The notes under the pieces were generated by a model. That model was given only the letters and a program-made list of their open reading frames with translations, was not told the DNA's origin and did no database searches. From Sphingobium sp. (GTDB lineage: Bacteria; Pseudomonadota; Alphaproteobacteria; Sphingomonadales; Sphingomonadaceae): a stretch of 64,000 nucleotides of DNA. A program made the position numbers and the translations under genes. Below, piece by piece: positions 40,072 to 49,058 of this stretch (position 1 is the stretch's first letter; every line of letters starts with the position of its first letter). Where the stretch lies: contig JAGIAZ010000016.1 of assembly GCA_017744605.1 (NCBI GenBank), forward strand, positions 1-64,000, given 5' to 3'.

Positions 40072-41419
40072 CTAAGCAGCGCCCTTTCCTTTCCGCCCCG
40101 CCAGCACGAAGGTCAGCGCCGTCCCGAGCAGCGCAAGCAGCGCCAGGATCAGGAAGGCCGCGGAATCGTCGCCGGCATGGGCGCCTCTCATGCGGCCCAG
40201 CGTGTCGGGCCCGACATAGCCGCCGAGCATGGCGAGCGCATTGATCCAGGCAATGCCGCCTGCCGCCGCCGTGCCGGAGAGGAAGGCGGTCGGCAGTGTC
40301 CAGAACACGGCCAGCCAGGCCAGCCCTCCGCCCGCCACCAACGACAGCGCGACGACGGACAGCACCGGCTCCCGGCCGCCAAAGGCCAGGAGGAGCAGTC
40401 CCGAGGCCGCGACCAGCGAGGCCATGGTGGCGTGCCAGCGGCGCTCGTTCACGCGATCCGAATGACGCGCGACCAGGACCATCGCCAGCGCGCCCAGCCC
40501 CCAGGGGATGGCCGCGACCAGCCCGACGGCGAAGAAGTCCTTCTTGTCGATGCCGATCTCCTGGACGATCGTCGGCATCCAGAAGTTGAGGGCATTGCTA
40601 TAGACGCCGCGGCAAAAGTCGGCGAGCGCCAGCGCCCAGACGCGCCAGTCGCTGAAGATATCGAGGATGCGCGAGCGCTCCCCATGGAGGGCCTTGCGCT
40701 GCTCGTCGGCAGCGAGTTGCGCCTCGATCAGCGCGCACTCGGCGGGAGTCAGCCAGCGCGCATCGCGCGGCCTGTCGGGCAGCATCGCGAAGATCAGGAT
40801 ACCGATGACGAGTGACGGCAGGGCCTCGATCAGGAACAGCCATTGCCAGCCGCGCAACCCCTGCGCGCCATCCATGAACTGCAGGATCGCACCGGAGACC
40901 GGCGATCCGAAGGCACTCGCGAGCGGGATGGCGATGAAGAACAGCGCAACGACATGGGCACGCCGCGCCGCCGGAAACCAGAAGGTCAGATAGAGCACCG
41001 CCCCCGGAACGAAGCCGGCTTCCGCCACGCCCAGGATGAAGCGCAGCAGGTAGAAGGTGAACTGCGCGTCGGTGCAGCCGAAGGCCGCGGAGATCGGTCC
41101 CCAGTACATGTGACCGGTGAACATGAAGGCGCCCGAAGCGAGGCTCCATGTGATGGCGATGCGCGCCAACGCGATTGAGGATGAGGTTGCTCGGCAGCTC
41201 GAACAGGAAATAGCCGATGAAGAAGATGCCGGCGCCGAAGCCGTAGACCTCGTCGCTGAACTGGAGGGCGCTCGCCATCTGCAGCTTGGCGAAGCCGACA
41301 TTCACCCGATCGAGGAAGGCGACGAAATAACCCAGGAAGAGCAGCGGCACGACCCGCCACAGGACCTTGCGATAGGCCGCGCTTTCGAAGGCGCTCTTGT
41401 CCCGCGTCGCTATGGCCAT
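40072..41419 (-). pseudogene. MFS transporter (ACS-like), frameshifted
   Basis: The N-terminal part is in one frame from ATG 41419: WRVVPLLFLGYFVAFLDRVN, then FFIGYFLFELPSNLILNRVGA. The remainder is in another frame from about 41165: IAITWSLASGAFMFTGHMYW to the end GKGAA. The shift is near 41160-41166. In this family the sequence after NRVGA is usually RRWIARI, and here those residues are missing between two GCGC runs, which fits a short deletion. Members import organic acids such as tartrate or phthalate. Either the gene is dead or the shift is a sequencing error. Confidence 0.8.
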
Positions 41420-41672
41420 GCCCTCTCCCCCCGTCGCACAGGCTAGAGGCTTGGCGCGCCCGCAACAAGCGGCAGCTTTTCATCATAACGGCTCAAAAAG
41501 CGGCTGTCTGGCACGCTGCCTTTTCCCGTCATTGGTCCCCGGAAGTTGACCCGACGTCAATGGCGAGGCAGGCGCCATGACGATTCGCTCGACATCGCTC
41601 AGGCAGCGAAATTGATTAGCCTCGCTTCGCGCGCTGCGCTTCTATCAGGCGCGCAGCCCGACACGAGACCGC

Positions 41673-41698
41673 ACCTTCCGCGCGGCGACGCGGAAGGT
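41673..41698 (-). terminator. Strong hairpin, possible terminator
   Basis: ACCTTCCGCG-CGGCGA-CGCGGAAGGT is a perfect 10-bp stem located just after the stop of the Cys-repeat protein gene (41712, minus strand). No U-run follows, so termination would depend on the stem or on Rho. The rest of 41420-41711 shows no gene. Confidence 0.5.
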
Positions 41699-41711
41699 CG
41701 TCGCGCGTTGT

Positions 41712-42134
41712 TCAGCTTTTCAGGCGCTTGTTGCATGCGCTCCAATATTGCGGCCAGGTCTGGCCCGCCGGCGTCTTGTGCGCCGCCTTGTCGGCCTGCC
41801 ACATCTTGCCGCATTGGCGCTCGCGATCATACATCGCCTTCTGAGCCGGCGTGGGCTGGCCGTTCGAGCGCGCCACAGCCGGCTTGGCCGCCGACATCGC
41901 CCCGGAAGCGGCTGCGGATGCCGGAGCAGGGGTGGCGGACTTCATGCCCGCGCGACATTGCGCGAGATATTTGTTCCACGTCTGACCGGCCGGCAGCTGA
42001 TTCGCCTTCTTGGCTGCCTGATATTTCGCGCCGCAGACCTGCATGGCATTGTCTGCCGCTGCGGCAGGCCCCGTAAAGACAAGCATGCCAATGGCGGCGG
42101 CACCGATAGTCGCAATGAATTTGAAGCGCGTCAT
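41712..42134 (-). CDS. Secreted protein with two Cys-pair repeats
   Basis: A 140-residue exported protein (signal peptide ending AAAA near 27). It has two copies of one motif, joined by an Ala/Pro/Ser-rich linker (62-95): C34 to C60 with PAGQTWNKYLAQC, and C108 to C134 with PAGQTWPQYWSAC. Both pairs are spaced 26 residues, so each unit likely forms one disulfide-bonded helical hairpin. I know no function; similar single or tandem units occur in alphaproteobacterial periplasmic proteins. It stands alone. Confidence 0.8.
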   Translation of the reverse strand: MTRFKFIATIGAAAIGMLVFTGPAAAADNAMQVCGAKYQAAKKANQLPAGQTWNKYLAQCRAGMKSATPAPASAAASGAMSAAKPAVARSNGQPTPAQKAMYDRERQCGKMWQADKAAHKTPAGQTWPQYWSACNKRLKS

Positions 42135-42260
42135 GGCCTCTCTCCCAAATGGACTTGGAGAGAATGCGCCTCACAGCCCCGGGGTGTCAAGACGTGCTCC
42201 AGATTGTTGATTTACCGCCTTTTCCGAACCGTGGGATGAGCCCAGCCGACTTGAAGATGC

Positions 42261-43130
42261 CTAACGGGTCGGCACGGGCTCCGCGCCCGAATAATCATAG
42301 AATCCCTTGCCGGTCTTGCGGCCCAGCCAGCCGGCCTCGACATATTTGACGAGGAGCGGCGCGGGGCGGAATTTGGGGTCGCCGGTGGTCGTGAAGAGCA
42401 CCTTGCAGATCTCGAGGCAGGTATCGAGCCCCACGAAATCGGCGAGCGTGAAAGGACCCATCGGGTGATTGAGGCCGAGCCGGATCGCGGTGTCGATGTC
42501 GCGTACATTGGCGACGCCCTCGCCGAGCGCGAAAGCGGCCTCGTTGAGCATCGGCATGAGGATGCGGTTGACGATGAAGCCGGGCGCATCGAAGGCGTGC
42601 ACGACCTCCTTGCCGAGCGTCCTGGCGAAATCGGCAACGGCCGCGACCGTGGCATCGGACGTGCCCAGGCCCCGAATGACCTCGATGAGGCCCATGACCG
42701 GCACGGGATTGAAGAAGTGCACGCCGATGAAGCGCGCCGGATCCTGGCTGGCCTGGGCAAGCCGCGTGATCGGAATGGACGAGGTGTTGGAGGCAAGGAT
42801 CGCCCCGGGGCCGAGCAGCGGTGCCACTTCGCCAAATATCGCGCGCTTGATTTCCTCGCGCTCGGTCGCCGCCTCGATCACGAGATCGCATTTGGCGAAG
42901 GGCGCCACCTCGCCGATCGGCGTGATGCGAGCCAGCGCCGCATCTGCGTCCGCCGCATCGAGCTTGCCCTTTTCGACGGCGCTCTTGAGGCGCTTGGCAA
43001 TGCCCGCCTTGCCCGCCTCGGCGCGCGCGACATCCACATCGCGCAGCAGCACTTCGAATCCGGCCTGCGCGCTGACTTGCGCAATGCCCGCGCCCATCTG
43101 GCCCGCACCGATCACGCCGACGATCCGCAT
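42261..43130 (-). CDS. 3-hydroxybutyryl-CoA dehydrogenase
   Basis: A 289-residue NAD(P)-dependent 3-hydroxyacyl-CoA dehydrogenase. The Rossmann motif [13 protein letters not shown] is at the N-terminus. [10 protein letters not shown] and [17 protein letters not shown] carry the catalytic Ser and His, and [17 protein letters not shown] and [18 protein letters not shown] complete the family pattern. It acts in fatty acid or butanoate metabolism (PHB cycle, beta-oxidation). It stands as a single gene, divergent from the DUF1176 gene. Confidence 0.93.
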   Translation of the reverse strand: MRIVGVIGAGQMGAGIAQVSAQAGFEVLLRDVDVARAEAGKAGIAKRLKSAVEKGKLDAADADAALARITPIGEVAPFAKCDLVIEAATEREEIKRAIFGEVAPLLGPGAILASNTSSIPITRLAQASQDPARFIGVHFFNPVPVMGLIEVIRGLGTSDATVAAVADFARTLGKEVVHAFDAPGFIVNRILMPMLNEAAFALGEGVANVRDIDTAIRLGLNHPMGPFTLADFVGLDTCLEICKVLFTTTGDPKFRPAPLLVKYVEAGWLGRKTGKGFYDYSGAEPVPTR

Positions 43131-43179
43131 GTCCTGCCTCCGTTCAAGGGCACTCTACCCCTGCCCGGGCAAGTGCATT

Positions 43180-44370
43180 ATGACGGGGCCGATGACAAGG
43201 CCGCTCTCCCGTTTTCTGCTGGTTTCGGTACTCCTGCTGGGCAGCATTTCAGCCGGAGCGCAATCGCTGCCACAGCCCGCCATGCCGCCCCAGCAGGTTC
43301 AAGCGCAAACTCAGGCGCAGGCTCTGCCACCGACGCCAACAGCTGGCACGCCGGCGCTGGGGCGTCTGCGCGTGTTCGACGACTGGGCCGTGGCGTGCGA
43401 CAATCGCCTCAGCTGCAGTGCGGTCTCGCTGCTTCCGCAGGGCGCCGGCGAGGCTTATTCGGTGCTGGTCTGGATCGGCCGCGAGGGCGGACCTGACGGC
43501 GAGGCGACTGTCGAGCTGTCGGGCGCCTATGAGCTGCGCGGCAAGATCGACCTCTTCGTCGACAATGTGTCGGCAGGCCAGCTCATCGCCGCACGCGATA
43601 TGGCGCGGGCCAACGGGCCGAGCGCACTCAAGCTCATCCGGCGTCTCGGCAGCAGCTATTCGTTCGACCTGCGCGTGGGCAAGGCCAGCATCGCCGCCCC
43701 GTCGCTGAGCGGCCTTGCCCAGGCATTGCGCTACATGGACGAGCAGCAGGGCCGCGTCGGCAGCGCGGGGGCGCTCGCGGCGATCGGCGACAAGCCGGCA
43801 AGCCTTGCACGGCCGCTGCCGGAAGACATTCATTTCCCGATGGCTGCGACCGACATGCCGCTCACCGGTCCGGTCGAGCTCACCGCCGAGGAACAGCAGG
43901 GCGCGCGGGCTCTCGCCAAATGCGGTGGTCGACCGCGTGAACTGCCCATCGACCTGCACCCGCTCGACGCGGGCCATGTGCTGGCGCTTATCGCCTGCGA
44001 CGCGGGCGCCGACAACGTCTCGAGCATCGTCCTCGTCGGCATGGGCGGCTCGGGCGCGCGCAACTTCCAATATGCGCGCTTCGACCTGATGCCCGGCGCC
44101 ACAGGCGAGCCCGGCGTGCCGCCGCTCATCGTCAACGCGCAATGGAACCCGGTGCGGGGATCACTGTCCAGCTTCGCGAGGGGCCGGCCGCTCGGCGACT
44201 GCGGCACCAGCGAGACCTATGTCTGGGACGGAACGATGTTTCGCCTGACGCAGGCGCGCGCCATGCCGGTCTGCCGCGGCGCCTGGGAATGGCCTGTGCT
44301 GTGGTCGGCAACGCCGCGCGAAGCCGGGCCGGTCAGGACTGCAAGCGGCGGAGCGGCGCGGTCTCCCTGA
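43180..44370 (+). CDS. DUF1176 domain secreted protein
   Basis: A 396-residue exported protein with a signal peptide ending near SAGAQ. A Gln/Pro-rich stretch is followed by the DUF1176 domain (about 65-390), which starts with FDDWAVACDNRLSCSAVSL, the family hallmark, and ends with TYVWDGTMFRLTQARAMPVCRG. Cys residues are spaced for disulfides. A second in-frame ATG at 43192 gives an equally good signal peptide. The function of the family is unknown. The 3' end overlaps a transporter gene fragment on the other strand. Confidence 0.88.
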   Translation: MTGPMTRPLSRFLLVSVLLLGSISAGAQSLPQPAMPPQQVQAQTQAQALPPTPTAGTPALGRLRVFDDWAVACDNRLSCSAVSLLPQGAGEAYSVLVWIGREGGPDGEATVELSGAYELRGKIDLFVDNVSAGQLIAARDMARANGPSALKLIRRLGSSYSFDLRVGKASIAAPSLSGLAQALRYMDEQQGRVGSAGALAAIGDKPASLARPLPEDIHFPMAATDMPLTGPVELTAEEQQGARALAKCGGRPRELPIDLHPLDAGHVLALIACDAGADNVSSIVLVGMGGSGARNFQYARFDLMPGATGEPGVPPLIVNAQWNPVRGSLSSFARGRPLGDCGTSETYVWDGTMFRLTQARAMPVCRGAWEWPVLWSATPREAGPVRTASGGAARSP

Positions 44371-44450
44371 GGCCGAACGCCAGGAGGCCGCAGGCGATGG
44401 CGAGTGCCATGCCGATATAGCAAGGCGCAACCCGCGTCGGCGTACGCTCT
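44333..44450 (-). pseudogene. C-terminal fragment of an MFS transporter
   Basis: On the minus strand, in frame to TGA 44333-44335, the sequence reads YIGMALAIACGLLAFGL then RETAPLRRLQS. A last membrane helix followed by RETAP is the usual end of MFS organic acid:H+ symporters. Upstream the frame loses similarity and reaches the gallate dioxygenase gene. It lies directly downstream of that gene on the same strand, so it may be the relic of a gallate transporter. It overlaps the last 38 bases of the DUF1176 gene. Confidence 0.45.
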
Positions 44451-44497
44451 CAGCCTCGCGCGGGATGGGCGCGAGGGTCGGTACTGCTCCTCGAAAC

Positions 44498-45757
44498 CTA
44501 CTGTTTGCCGGCCACCGAGTAAGTGATCGCTGCATTCCGCGTCTTCTGGAACTCGGGAACGGTCAGGCCCTTGAAGGCGGCATAGACGTCGATATTCCCG
44601 ATGCCGAGCACGGCCGCCATCTTCTCCAGCATGAAGAAGATCACGCCATAGTGGATCATGCCGATCCAGTTGCGGCTGCGGATCAGGTCCTTCTCCTCGT
44701 CGCTGAGATCGCTCTCGGCGAAGAGACCTTCCTGATCCTCGACGAAGCGCTTGCGGAAGTCGGGTTCGATCAGGCGGTGCAGGAAGTGATTGATGCGGAA
44801 GCCCTTGACCGCCCGGTCGATCGTGAAGGGATAGGTGCCCTCGATGTCCTCGGCGCCGGCCAACTCATGCCTGGCGCGGGCGCGCAGGGCCTCATCGCTC
44901 TCCGCGGGCGGCGTCGCGTCGCCCAGATCCCTGAAGAGCATGGTGGCGATGGCGGTCATGGACGGCAGGAAGTAGCTCTGGTGGAGCTTCTCGACCTTCT
45001 CTGAGAGCGCGCCCCGCATCAGCAGCCACATGACGATCTCGGCGCCTTCCCAGCCGCCGAGCTTGGCGAGGTCGACGACCGTTTTGTCGAGCAGCGATTC
45101 GGGATTGTTGGTGAGGCGCTCCATGAACTCCATGTCCCAGGGCGTGTTGTTGAAGCCGGCGCGCTCGCCATGGACCTGATGCGACAGGCCGCCGGTGCCG
45201 GCGATCACCACCTTGATATCCTTGGGATAGGACTGAATCGCGCGGCGCAGGGACCGGCCGAAATTCCAGAAGCGCCTGGCCTTCGGGATCGGCTGGTGGA
45301 GCACGCCGCACTGGAGCGGGATCAGCTTGCAGGGCCAGCTGCCATTGTCGTGCGGCAGGAGCACCGAAAGCGGCGAGAAGGCGCCATGGTCGAGCCCCAT
45401 GCCCTGCCAGTAGGCCAGGTCGAACTCATCGGCGACGAGACACTCGGCGATATGCTGGGCGAGCGCCGGATCGCCCTTGATCGCGGGCAGGTCGCGCTTG
45501 CCGCCGCCCTCGTCGGCCGGCGAGAATTCCTCGCCGATCCCGAGCGCGAAGGCCGAATAATGCGTGAAGAAGGAGGTCATGTGATCATTGTAGACGTACA
45601 GGATCGCATCGGGCTTCTCCGCCGCCAGCCACTGCTTGACCGGCTCGAACCCCTCGAAGATCGGCGCCCACACCGGATCGTTCTGCTTGTTCGCATCCTT
45701 GGCGAACGCGATGGTGGGCGTATGCGAAACGGCGAACCCGCCGACGATCTTGGCCAA
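44498..45757 (-). CDS. galA: Gallate dioxygenase (fused LigB-LigA type)
   Basis: A 419-residue extradiol dioxygenase that opens the gallate ring to 4-oxalomesaconate. The N-terminal ~280 residues are the catalytic LigB-type domain (GFAVSHTPTIAFAKDAN, YVYNDHMTSFF, GTGGLSHQVHGERAGFNN) with iron ligands among these His residues. The C-terminal ~130 residues match the small LigA-type subunit (GFRINHFLHRLIEPDFRKRF, IHYGVIFFMLEKMAAVLGI). Length and sequence are very like Sphingobium DesB. The start is TTG at 45757 (LAKIVGGF) with GGAAGGAGAGG upstream; no ATG fits. A LigB-family gene precedes it on the same strand. DesB-like enzymes may also act on 3-O-methylgallate. Confidence 0.93.
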   Translation of the reverse strand: MAKIVGGFAVSHTPTIAFAKDANKQNDPVWAPIFEGFEPVKQWLAAEKPDAILYVYNDHMTSFFTHYSAFALGIGEEFSPADEGGGKRDLPAIKGDPALAQHIAECLVADEFDLAYWQGMGLDHGAFSPLSVLLPHDNGSWPCKLIPLQCGVLHQPIPKARRFWNFGRSLRRAIQSYPKDIKVVIAGTGGLSHQVHGERAGFNNTPWDMEFMERLTNNPESLLDKTVVDLAKLGGWEGAEIVMWLLMRGALSEKVEKLHQSYFLPSMTAIATMLFRDLGDATPPAESDEALRARARHELAGAEDIEGTYPFTIDRAVKGFRINHFLHRLIEPDFRKRFVEDQEGLFAESDLSDEEKDLIRSRNWIGMIHYGVIFFMLEKMAAVLGIGNIDVYAAFKGLTVPEFQKTRNAAITYSVAGKQ

Positions 45758-45885
45758 AAGCCCTCTCCTTCCATCTTTGCGGAGCGGTTGAATCGCCCGC
45801 AGACGCCGAGCATGTCGCATGGAGTTTGTATGCGAGGCAAACGAAATGATCTGGCGCAAGCCGGCAAAGCTGCCGGACTGCAGGT

Positions 45886-46704
45886 TCAAGCGAACCTGTA
45901 GGCCGAGACAGCGCCGCCCAGGACGAGTTCGCCATAATCGTGGACGCCCGCAGCGCCCGAAGCGCCCGCCGCGACCATGAGCGGCAGCAGATGCTCCTCG
46001 CGCGGGTGGCAGAAGCGCGCATAGGGCGCCTGCGACCATTGCGCGAGCAAATCGGCCCGCTCGGGCAGCGGCGCGGTCGCGGCCTGCGTCAGCCAATGAT
46101 CGAACGCGCTCGAAGGTTCGGCGACACGCGGATCGCCATAAGCGCGCAGATTGTGAAAGCTCATCCCCGAGCCGAGGATCAGGACGCCTTCGTCGCGCAG
46201 AGAGGCGAGCGCCTGTCCGGCACGCAGATGCAGCGCGGGGTCGAGGCCCGTTTCGAGGCTCATCTGGACCAGCGGAATGTCCGCATCCGGAAAGGCGACC
46301 TTCATCGGCACGAACACGCCATGATCGAAGCCGCGCGATGGATCGATGCCGGCCGGAATACCAGCGCCGGTCAGCAGCTCGACGCCGCGCGCCGCCAGCC
46401 ATGGCGCGCCGGGCGCCGGATAGGTCAGCTCGTATGTGTGCGGCGGGAAGCCATAATAATCGAAGATCAGTCCCGGCCTTTCGGCGCCGGTGAAGCCGAA
46501 GCCGCCGCGGGTTTCCCAATGACCCGAGATGATCAGGATCGCGCGCGGCCGCTCGGGCAGGCTCGCCGCAAGGCCGCGCAGATAGGCCTCCATCCCGGCC
46601 CAGTTTCCGTCGGGATCGGGCATGAAGAAACAGGGGCCGCCGCCGTGCGGGATATAGAGGCTCGGTTGGCGGGCGGGGTTCGATGCGGGTGCTGGAGCGG
46701 CCAT
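45886..46704 (-). CDS. DODA-type LigB-family extradiol dioxygenase
   Basis: A 272-residue single-domain member of the 4,5-DOPA dioxygenase (YgiD/DODA) family. Metal-binding and catalytic residues are visible: SLYIPHGGGPCF with His 20, LIISGHWETRGGFG, FDHGVFVPMKVAFPDADIPL, LGSGMSFHNLRAYG and PREEHLLPLMVAAGA. The substrate is a catechol, not predictable further. It is 128 bases upstream of the gallate dioxygenase in the same direction, which suggests a shared role in aromatic ring cleavage. Confidence 0.9.
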   Translation of the reverse strand: MAAPAPASNPARQPSLYIPHGGGPCFFMPDPDGNWAGMEAYLRGLAASLPERPRAILIISGHWETRGGFGFTGAERPGLIFDYYGFPPHTYELTYPAPGAPWLAARGVELLTGAGIPAGIDPSRGFDHGVFVPMKVAFPDADIPLVQMSLETGLDPALHLRAGQALASLRDEGVLILGSGMSFHNLRAYGDPRVAEPSSAFDHWLTQAATAPLPERADLLAQWSQAPYARFCHPREEHLLPLMVAAGASGAAGVHDYGELVLGGAVSAYRFA

Positions 46705-46830
46705 TCATGCTATGTAGGAGATCGCGCGCCGGAACGACAGGGGGCGCCTCGCCATCGGTTGCAGCAGAATGACTCGACTCTCGATTTTGATAAGAACAAA
46801 ATGGGAACATAAACCGATTCGGAGATGATT

Positions 46831-47394
46831 ATGACTGCCGTGCCAGCGCATTCGCCCCTGCTTTATCGCTATTTCTTCGCCTTGCTGCCCGATGAGATCA
46901 CCGGACGGCGCGTCCGCGCTTTTTCCGAGGGGCAGTTCGGCACGAAGGGATTGATGCGGGCCGATCGGCTGCATGTCACATTGGCCATCACGGCGGATTT
47001 CGACGCGCATTTTCCGGCGTTGATCGAAGCGCTCCGCCGCGCCGGCGAGACGGTCGCGGCCGAACCGTTCACGCTGGTCCTGGACCAGCTGAGCCGCGGA
47101 AGGGACATGGCAGCCCTGCGGCCCGCGCATAGCCTGCCACCGCTGCGCACGCTGCAATCCGCGATCGCCCGCGCCATGACCGATCAGGGCGTGCCAATGC
47201 GGCCGCAATGGCGGTTCAACCCGCATGTGACCCTGATCTATCGCAAGGGCGAGCCGGTCGTCCGGCCGGTGCCCGATCTCGGTTGGCGGGTCCGCGAGTT
47301 CGTGCTGATCGAGAGCGTCGTCGGCCTGACTCGGCATAATGTGCTGGGCCGATGGACGCTCAGTGCGCCGCAGCCTTCGCTCTTTTCCGAATAG
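46831..47394 (+). CDS. 2'-5' RNA ligase/cyclic phosphodiesterase family (ThpR-like)
   Basis: A 187-residue 2H phosphoesterase with both HxT motifs, LHVTLAI and PHVTLIY, about 80 residues apart. Members hydrolyse 2',3'-cyclic phosphates or join RNA 2'-5' in vitro; the physiological substrate is uncertain. ATG 46831 has GGAG seven bases upstream, whereas the in-frame ATG at 46825 lies directly on that site. It ends with QPSLF. Two small conserved genes follow. Confidence 0.88.
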   Translation: MTAVPAHSPLLYRYFFALLPDEITGRRVRAFSEGQFGTKGLMRADRLHVTLAITADFDAHFPALIEALRRAGETVAAEPFTLVLDQLSRGRDMAALRPAHSLPPLRTLQSAIARAMTDQGVPMRPQWRFNPHVTLIYRKGEPVVRPVPDLGWRVREFVLIESVVGLTRHNVLGRWTLSAPQPSLFSE

Positions 47395-47455
47395 GGGCAG
47401 CGAACATGAGGGAACATTTGAGGGAACGTCCGGCGCCACCGCGCATTCATCACCC

Positions 47456-47602
47456 ATGATCCGCAAGCTCAGTTCCGGCCAGTACCGCATCTATTCGCGC
47501 AAGACCGACGAAAACGGGAAGCGCCGCAATCTCGGGACGTTCGAGAGCAAGGAGGCTGCGCAGAAGCACGAGCGGGAAATCCAGTATTTCAAACATCACT
47601 GA
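47456..47602 (+). CDS. Conserved 48-residue protein
   Basis: A small basic protein: MIRKLSSGQYRIYSRKTD, then GKRRNLGTFESKEAAQKHER and IQYFKHH. The pattern LxSGxYRxYSRKxD, RRNLGTF and HERxxQYFK recurs in many proteobacteria and I regard it as a real microprotein family. The frame is open upstream to 47339, but that overlaps the previous gene. It is followed 18 bases later by the DUF3175 gene, with which it seems to form a pair. Function unknown. Confidence 0.75.
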   Translation: MIRKLSSGQYRIYSRKTDENGKRRNLGTFESKEAAQKHEREIQYFKHH

Positions 47603-47620
47603 GCCGAGAGAGGCAGGGGC

Positions 47621-47908
47621 ATGCCGCATAAGCGCAACTGGCCGCAGGACGTGACCGAGCACAGCCACGCGCTCGATCTCGAACGGGACGTCTTCAAGGG
47701 ACATGACCCCCGCGAAATCGCCCAGTCGCTCAAACGCTCGGCGGAGGCGAGCGGACGCCGCAACGCCACGCCGTTTCGCTCGGCCATGTCGATGCTGACC
47801 TTCTACATCAACCGCGCCGGCTCGGGCCTCGACGAGGAGCAGCGCCGTATCCTCGAGCGGGCCAAGGAGGAACTGCGCACGCTCTTCCACAAGCCGCCAA
47901 AGGACTGA
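47621..47908 (+). CDS. DUF3175 family protein
   Basis: A 95-residue soluble protein of the DUF3175 family: WPQDVTEHSHALDLERDVFKG, IAQSLKRSAEASGRRNATPF, then RSAMSMLTFYINRAG. Helical and charged, without signal peptide. The function is unknown. GAGAGAGGCAGGGGC lies upstream of the ATG and it follows the 48-residue gene closely. Confidence 0.88.
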   Translation: MPHKRNWPQDVTEHSHALDLERDVFKGHDPREIAQSLKRSAEASGRRNATPFRSAMSMLTFYINRAGSGLDEEQRRILERAKEELRTLFHKPPKD

Positions 47909-48011
47909 CGCAGCAGCGCGCGCTGAGCGTCCCGAACGACGCAAAGTGCGCGCTCGACACGCGGATCGGAAGCGATAGGATCGGGGCGGTTCCATCTGGG
48001 GGAGTCGATCC

Positions 48012-48506
48012 ATGCTGCTCGGTTTGTCTCTGGTCCAATTCACGGTGCTTCACGTCATCATCAGTCTCATCGCCATCGCGGCGGGGCTCATCTTCTATGG
48101 CGCGCTCAGCACGACCGGCCGCTGGCCCGGCTTCGTGCACGGTCTCTTCATCGACTTCACCGTGCTGACATCGGCGACGGGCTTCTTCTTCCCGTTCAAG
48201 GGCGGCCCTCCGTTCATCTTCGGCGTCATCTCGATCGTGCTACTCGCCACGGCGCTGGTCGCCCAATATGCGGGCGCGCTGCGGGGCGGCTGGCGGCGCA
48301 TCCATCTCGGTACGGCCCTGGTCGCACAGTGGCTCAACATGGTCGTGCTCGTCGTGCAGAGCTTTCAGAAGGTGCCCACGCTCAAGGCGCTGGCACCGAC
48401 CGGAGCCGAACCGCCGGTGCTGGCGGGGCAGGCCCTGATGCTGCTCATCATCCTGTTCTTCGCCTGGAAGACGATCGTCCGGCCCGCAGCACCCGCCACC
48501 GCATAA
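48012..48506 (+). CDS. Putative integral membrane protein
   Basis: A 164-residue protein with four to five membrane segments (about 5-30, 50-68, 72-95, 108-125, 138-158). It begins MLLGLSLVQFTVLHVIIS and includes PFKGGPPFIFGVIS and LVAQWLNMVVLVVQSFQK. No cofactor-binding motif is clear. GGGGGAG precedes the ATG. It converges with a DUF2306 gene. I do not recognise a named family. Confidence 0.75.
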   Translation: MLLGLSLVQFTVLHVIISLIAIAAGLIFYGALSTTGRWPGFVHGLFIDFTVLTSATGFFFPFKGGPPFIFGVISIVLLATALVAQYAGALRGGWRRIHLGTALVAQWLNMVVLVVQSFQKVPTLKALAPTGAEPPVLAGQALMLLIILFFAWKTIVRPAAPATA

Positions 48507-48521
48507 ACCCGCTTGCGGGCG

Positions 48522-49058
48522 CTAGCTGAACAGCCAGTGCCCGATCAGGCGGCCAAATGGCAGGGTGAAAAAGCCCGCGACCAACAGAGCGCCGATGACC
48601 ATGCCGCGCACGGCCCGGCGATGGCGCTTGTGGTCATGCCGGCGCGCGTAAAGCACGATCAGCGGCACTTGTACGATCGTCAGGATCGAGAGCAGGTGGA
48701 TGTAGGAGAAGTGGCCGGGATTGAGCACCTTCACGAACAGGCTGATAAAGGCAGTGCCGAACAGGGCGGCGGCCCAGATCCAGCCGAGCAGGCGATGCTG
48801 GCCATCGCCACGGCGGCGCAGCAGATTGACCGGCGTCAGCACCAGCGCGACGAGGATGGTGGCGATATGCGCCCAGACCACGGGCGGCACGCGGCCCCAC
48901 TCATCCCGCCCCTTGAACAGAGCGACCAGCACCAGCAGCAGAAAGCCGGACGCGGCGAGCGCAAGGATGCGGTCGAAGGTGTCGGGCGCGGTGGAGATGC
49001 GCGCGGCGGGCCGGGCCTCCGCCTCGGCAATCGCGACCTCGATGGGCGAACTGCTCAT
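48522..49058 (-). CDS. DUF2306 family membrane protein
   Basis: A 178-residue protein with four membrane segments. VVWAHIATILVALVLTPVNL, GDGQHRLLGWIWAAAL and HFSYIHLLSILTIVQVPL follow the DUF2306 pattern of spaced His and Arg residues within membrane helices, which suggests haem or metal binding but is unproven. ATG at 49058 is the first sensible start; the open frame upstream has no membrane character. It converges with the preceding membrane protein gene. Confidence 0.8.
   Translation of the reverse strand: MSSSPIEVAIAEAEARPAARISTAPDTFDRILALAASGFLLLVLVALFKGRDEWGRVPPVVWAHIATILVALVLTPVNLLRRRGDGQHRLLGWIWAAALFGTAFISLFVKVLNPGHFSYIHLLSILTIVQVPLIVLYARRHDHKRHRRAVRGMVIGALLVAGFFTLPFGRLIGHWLFS

Noticed and set aside
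44498-46810. A single 770-residue protein combining the DODA region and gallate dioxygenase
   Set aside because: The upstream part is out of frame with the DODA gene, which is complete in another frame. The gallate dioxygenase begins at a strong ribosome site at 45757.
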